From Sunxiuqinia sp965230765 (GTDB lineage: Bacteria > Bacteroidota > Bacteroidia > Bacteroidales > Prolixibacteraceae), in the NCBI GenBank assembly GCA_965230765.1, contig CBDDLR010000002.1:62001-126000 (forward strand): DNA of 64,000 nucleotides, in the 5' to 3' direction. The notes beneath the pieces are model-generated. The model ran no database searches, was not told the DNA's origin, and saw only the letters and a list, made by a program, of their open reading frames with translations. The number at the start of each line of letters is the position of its first letter. The stretch's first letter is position 1. Below are positions 62,189 through 64,000 of this stretch, one piece after another. The translations under genes were made by a program, and so were the position numbers.

Positions 62189-63940
62189 TTAGCTTCTGTC
62201 AAAATACTTAGTGTGAAGCAGATGGTGTGCTTTGTCGCTTAATGGTTCACCCAAATATTCTTCATACAATTTCTGGATGTATGGATTTTCATGCGACTTT
62301 CTAAGTACTTTGTTTTTATCTTCAGAGTATATTGCTTTTTGACGTTTCTTCAAAATATCAACATCACCATGGTGATATGGCTGACCACCACCACCAATAC
62401 ATCCACCTGGACATGACATGATTTCAATGGCATGGAATTCGCTCTTACCTTGCTCAATTTCTTCAAGCAGCTGGCGGGCGTTTCCTAAACCATGTGCAAT
62501 ACCAATGTTTATTGGCAGGCCGTCAAAATCGATGGTTGCTTTACGCAAGCCTTCCATACCCCTTAGTTCTTCAAAGTCAAGTTTTTCAAGGGTTTTGCCG
62601 GTGTGCACTTCGTATGCAGTACGAACAGCTGCTTCAATTACACCACCAGTTGTTCCAAAAATAACAGCAGCACCAGTAGACTCTCCAAGTGGTTGGTCAA
62701 AATCTTCGTTTGGAAGTGATTTGAAATCGATGTTAGCCAATTTAATCAGAGAAGCTAGTTCGCGTGTTGTTAATGCGTAGTCAACATCTGGGTTTCCATC
62801 CACTTTAAACTCATCACGGCTACTTTCGTATTTTTTGGCCACACATGGCATGATTGAAACCACAACCAAATCTTCACGTTTAACTTCCATCTTTTCAGCA
62901 AAGTACGTTTTTGCAATTGCTCCAAACATTTGCTGAGGTGAACGGGCAGTTGAAGGAATATCCAACATAGTTGGGAATTGATGCTCGAAGAACTTAACCC
63001 AAGCAGGGCAGCAAGATGTTAAGATTGGAAGTTTTACATCTTTATCACCAGCAAGGAATTTGTTCAAACGGCCAAGAAGTTCTGTTCCTTCTTCCATAAT
63101 GGTCAGGTCAGCTGCAAAATCAGTATCGAATACATGATCGAACCCAAGGTTGCGAAGTGCAGACGCCATTTTTCCGGTTACCAGTGTTCCGGCTTCCATT
63201 TCAAACTCTTCACCCAATGCAGCACGCACTGCAGGTGCAGTTTGTACGATTACCTTCTTGTTTGGATCAGCTAGTGCACGAATAACAGCACCCGTTTGGT
63301 CAACTTCAGTTAACGCAGCGGTTGGACAAACAGCCACACACTGTCCGCAATAAGTACAAACTGAGTGGTCAAGATTCATTTCAAAGGCAGGTGATACTAC
63401 TGCATCAAACCCACGGTTAATGGTTGAAAGAACGCCTACTGTTTGTGTTTCGTTACACATGGTTTCACAACGACGGCAAAGAATACACTTGTCCACATCA
63501 CGAAGGATGGCTGGAGATGTATCTTCACGGTAAGTAGATTGCTCACCTTCATAATGAATCTCACGGATACCTAGATCCTGAGCCATGGTTTGCAAGTCGC
63601 ACTGACCAGATTTTGCACAAGTCAAACACTCGGCAGGGTGATCTGAAAGAATCAGCTCAACAACTGTTCTACGGGCATTTACAGCACGCAATGAGTGTGT
63701 GTTCACCACCATTCCTTCAGCAACTTCAGTTGCACAGGCAGGGGCTAGGTTTCTGCGGCCTTCTACTTCAACTACACAAACACGGCAGCCGCCCGGTTTA
63801 TTTTCAATGTTCATGTCCTCCAGCTTCATGTAGCAGAGGGTTGGGATGTCGATCCCTATACTGGCGGCAGCTTTCAGGATGGTTGTTCCTGCTTTTACAA
63901 CTACCGGTTTATTATCAATGGTTAATTTGATCATTTCCAT
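62189..63940 (-). CDS. hndD: NAD(H)-linked [FeFe] hydrogenase catalytic subunit (HndD)
   Basis: A 583-residue protein; I take ATG 63940 as start (MEMIKLTI), while a TTG at 63949 gives three more residues. Domains in order: [2Fe-2S] ferredoxin with CYMKLEDMNIENKPGGCRVC (about 36-55), the His-Cys3 cluster DHPAECLTCAKSGQCDLQ, two [4Fe-4S] motifs (CILCRRCETMC and CTYCGQCVAVCP), the H-cluster domain with TSCCPAW, MPCVAKKYE and MSCPGGCIGGGGQP, and a small-subunit-like C-terminus. All H-cluster cysteines are present. It produces or oxidises H2, normally as part of an electron-bifurcating complex. Confidence 0.96.
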   Translation of the reverse strand: MEMIKLTIDNKPVVVKAGTTILKAAASIGIDIPTLCYMKLEDMNIENKPGGCRVCVVEVEGRRNLAPACATEVAEGMVVNTHSLRAVNARRTVVELILSDHPAECLTCAKSGQCDLQTMAQDLGIREIHYEGEQSTYREDTSPAILRDVDKCILCRRCETMCNETQTVGVLSTINRGFDAVVSPAFEMNLDHSVCTYCGQCVAVCPTAALTEVDQTGAVIRALADPNKKVIVQTAPAVRAALGEEFEMEAGTLVTGKMASALRNLGFDHVFDTDFAADLTIMEEGTELLGRLNKFLAGDKDVKLPILTSCCPAWVKFFEHQFPTMLDIPSTARSPQQMFGAIAKTYFAEKMEVKREDLVVVSIMPCVAKKYESSRDEFKVDGNPDVDYALTTRELASLIKLANIDFKSLPNEDFDQPLGESTGAAVIFGTTGGVIEAAVRTAYEVHTGKTLEKLDFEELRGMEGLRKATIDFDGLPINIGIAHGLGNARQLLEEIEQGKSEFHAIEIMSCPGGCIGGGGQPYHHGDVDILKKRQKAIYSEDKNKVLRKSHENPYIQKLYEEYLGEPLSDKAHHLLHTKYFDRS

Positions 63941-63952
63941 AATCTTCAAAAT

Positions 63953-64000
63953 TTAAGCGATTTTAATCGCGTCGAATTTACACTTTTGATGACACACACC
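63953..64000 (-). CDS. hndC: C-terminal end of NuoF-like subunit (HndC), cut by window edge
   Basis: The minus strand reads GVCHQKCKFDAIKIA and TAA at 63953-63955, directly before hndD. The Cys spacing (C-x3-C) and the KFDAI ending fit the last part of the C-terminal two-[4Fe-4S] ferredoxin domain of HndC. Only 15 codons are in the window. The gap to the hndD start is 12 bp, so they share a transcript. Confidence 0.75.
   Translation of the reverse strand, partial: GVCHQKCKFDAIKIA

Overview
The window comes from a Bacteroidota chromosome, most likely an anaerobic member of the Bacteroidales/Marinilabiliales group. The evidence is three ECF sigma/FecR/SusC/SusD modules with STN-domain SusC proteins, many TlpA-like and DUF4369 envelope proteins, GldA/GldFG-type ABC genes, AT-rich spacers full of REP-like repeats, and an Hnd-type [FeFe] hydrogenase operon. 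Order-level placement is inference; there is no rRNA or tRNA in the window.

Layout. 1-2236 (minus): a TonB-dependent receptor of the OprC/NosA copper type, cut by the window edge, with a small Cys-rich membrane protein upstream. 2369-3588: a DUF4268 gene broken by one stop codon, a CBM48-like protein, and a candidate 33-residue peptide gene with its own terminator. Module 1 (3800-11858): sigma, FecR, SusC, SusD and a PKD/choice-of-anchor-J lipoprotein. 12236-25653: a three-gene ABC cassette (permease-GldG fusion, ATPase, second permease-GldG fusion) present twice, with a thioredoxin pseudogene between the copies. 25848-35916: two lipoproteins with C-terminal six-bladed propellers carrying paired cysteines, three intact thioredoxin-fold genes (one a two-domain fusion), an SDR enzyme with a signal peptide, and a thioredoxin gene remnant. 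36236-42530: SDR, metallo-beta-lactamase-fold protein, iron alcohol dehydrogenase, a second SDR, small membrane proteins and an AraC regulator, with a likely operator upstream of the first SDR. Module 2 (42677-52493): sigma, FecR, SusC, SusD, TlpA and a thioredoxin-like protein. Module 3 (52754-61509): sigma, FecR, SusC, SusD and two TlpA-like proteins; it is flanked by direct repeats of the 3' end of hndA. 61574-64000 (minus): hndC (end only), hndD and hndA.

How the parts may work together. Each module has the layout of a trans-envelope signalling system: ligand uptake through SusC/SusD is sensed via the STN domain by FecR, which controls the ECF sigma factor. The unusual content is around the modules: eight intact thioredoxin domains in seven genes, two propeller lipoproteins with CC motifs, and two ABC systems with large extracytoplasmic GldG-like domains. 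I read 3.8-61.5 kb as a candidate envelope thiol-redox and transport island that grew by duplication, fusion and loss. The substrate cannot be read from the sequence.
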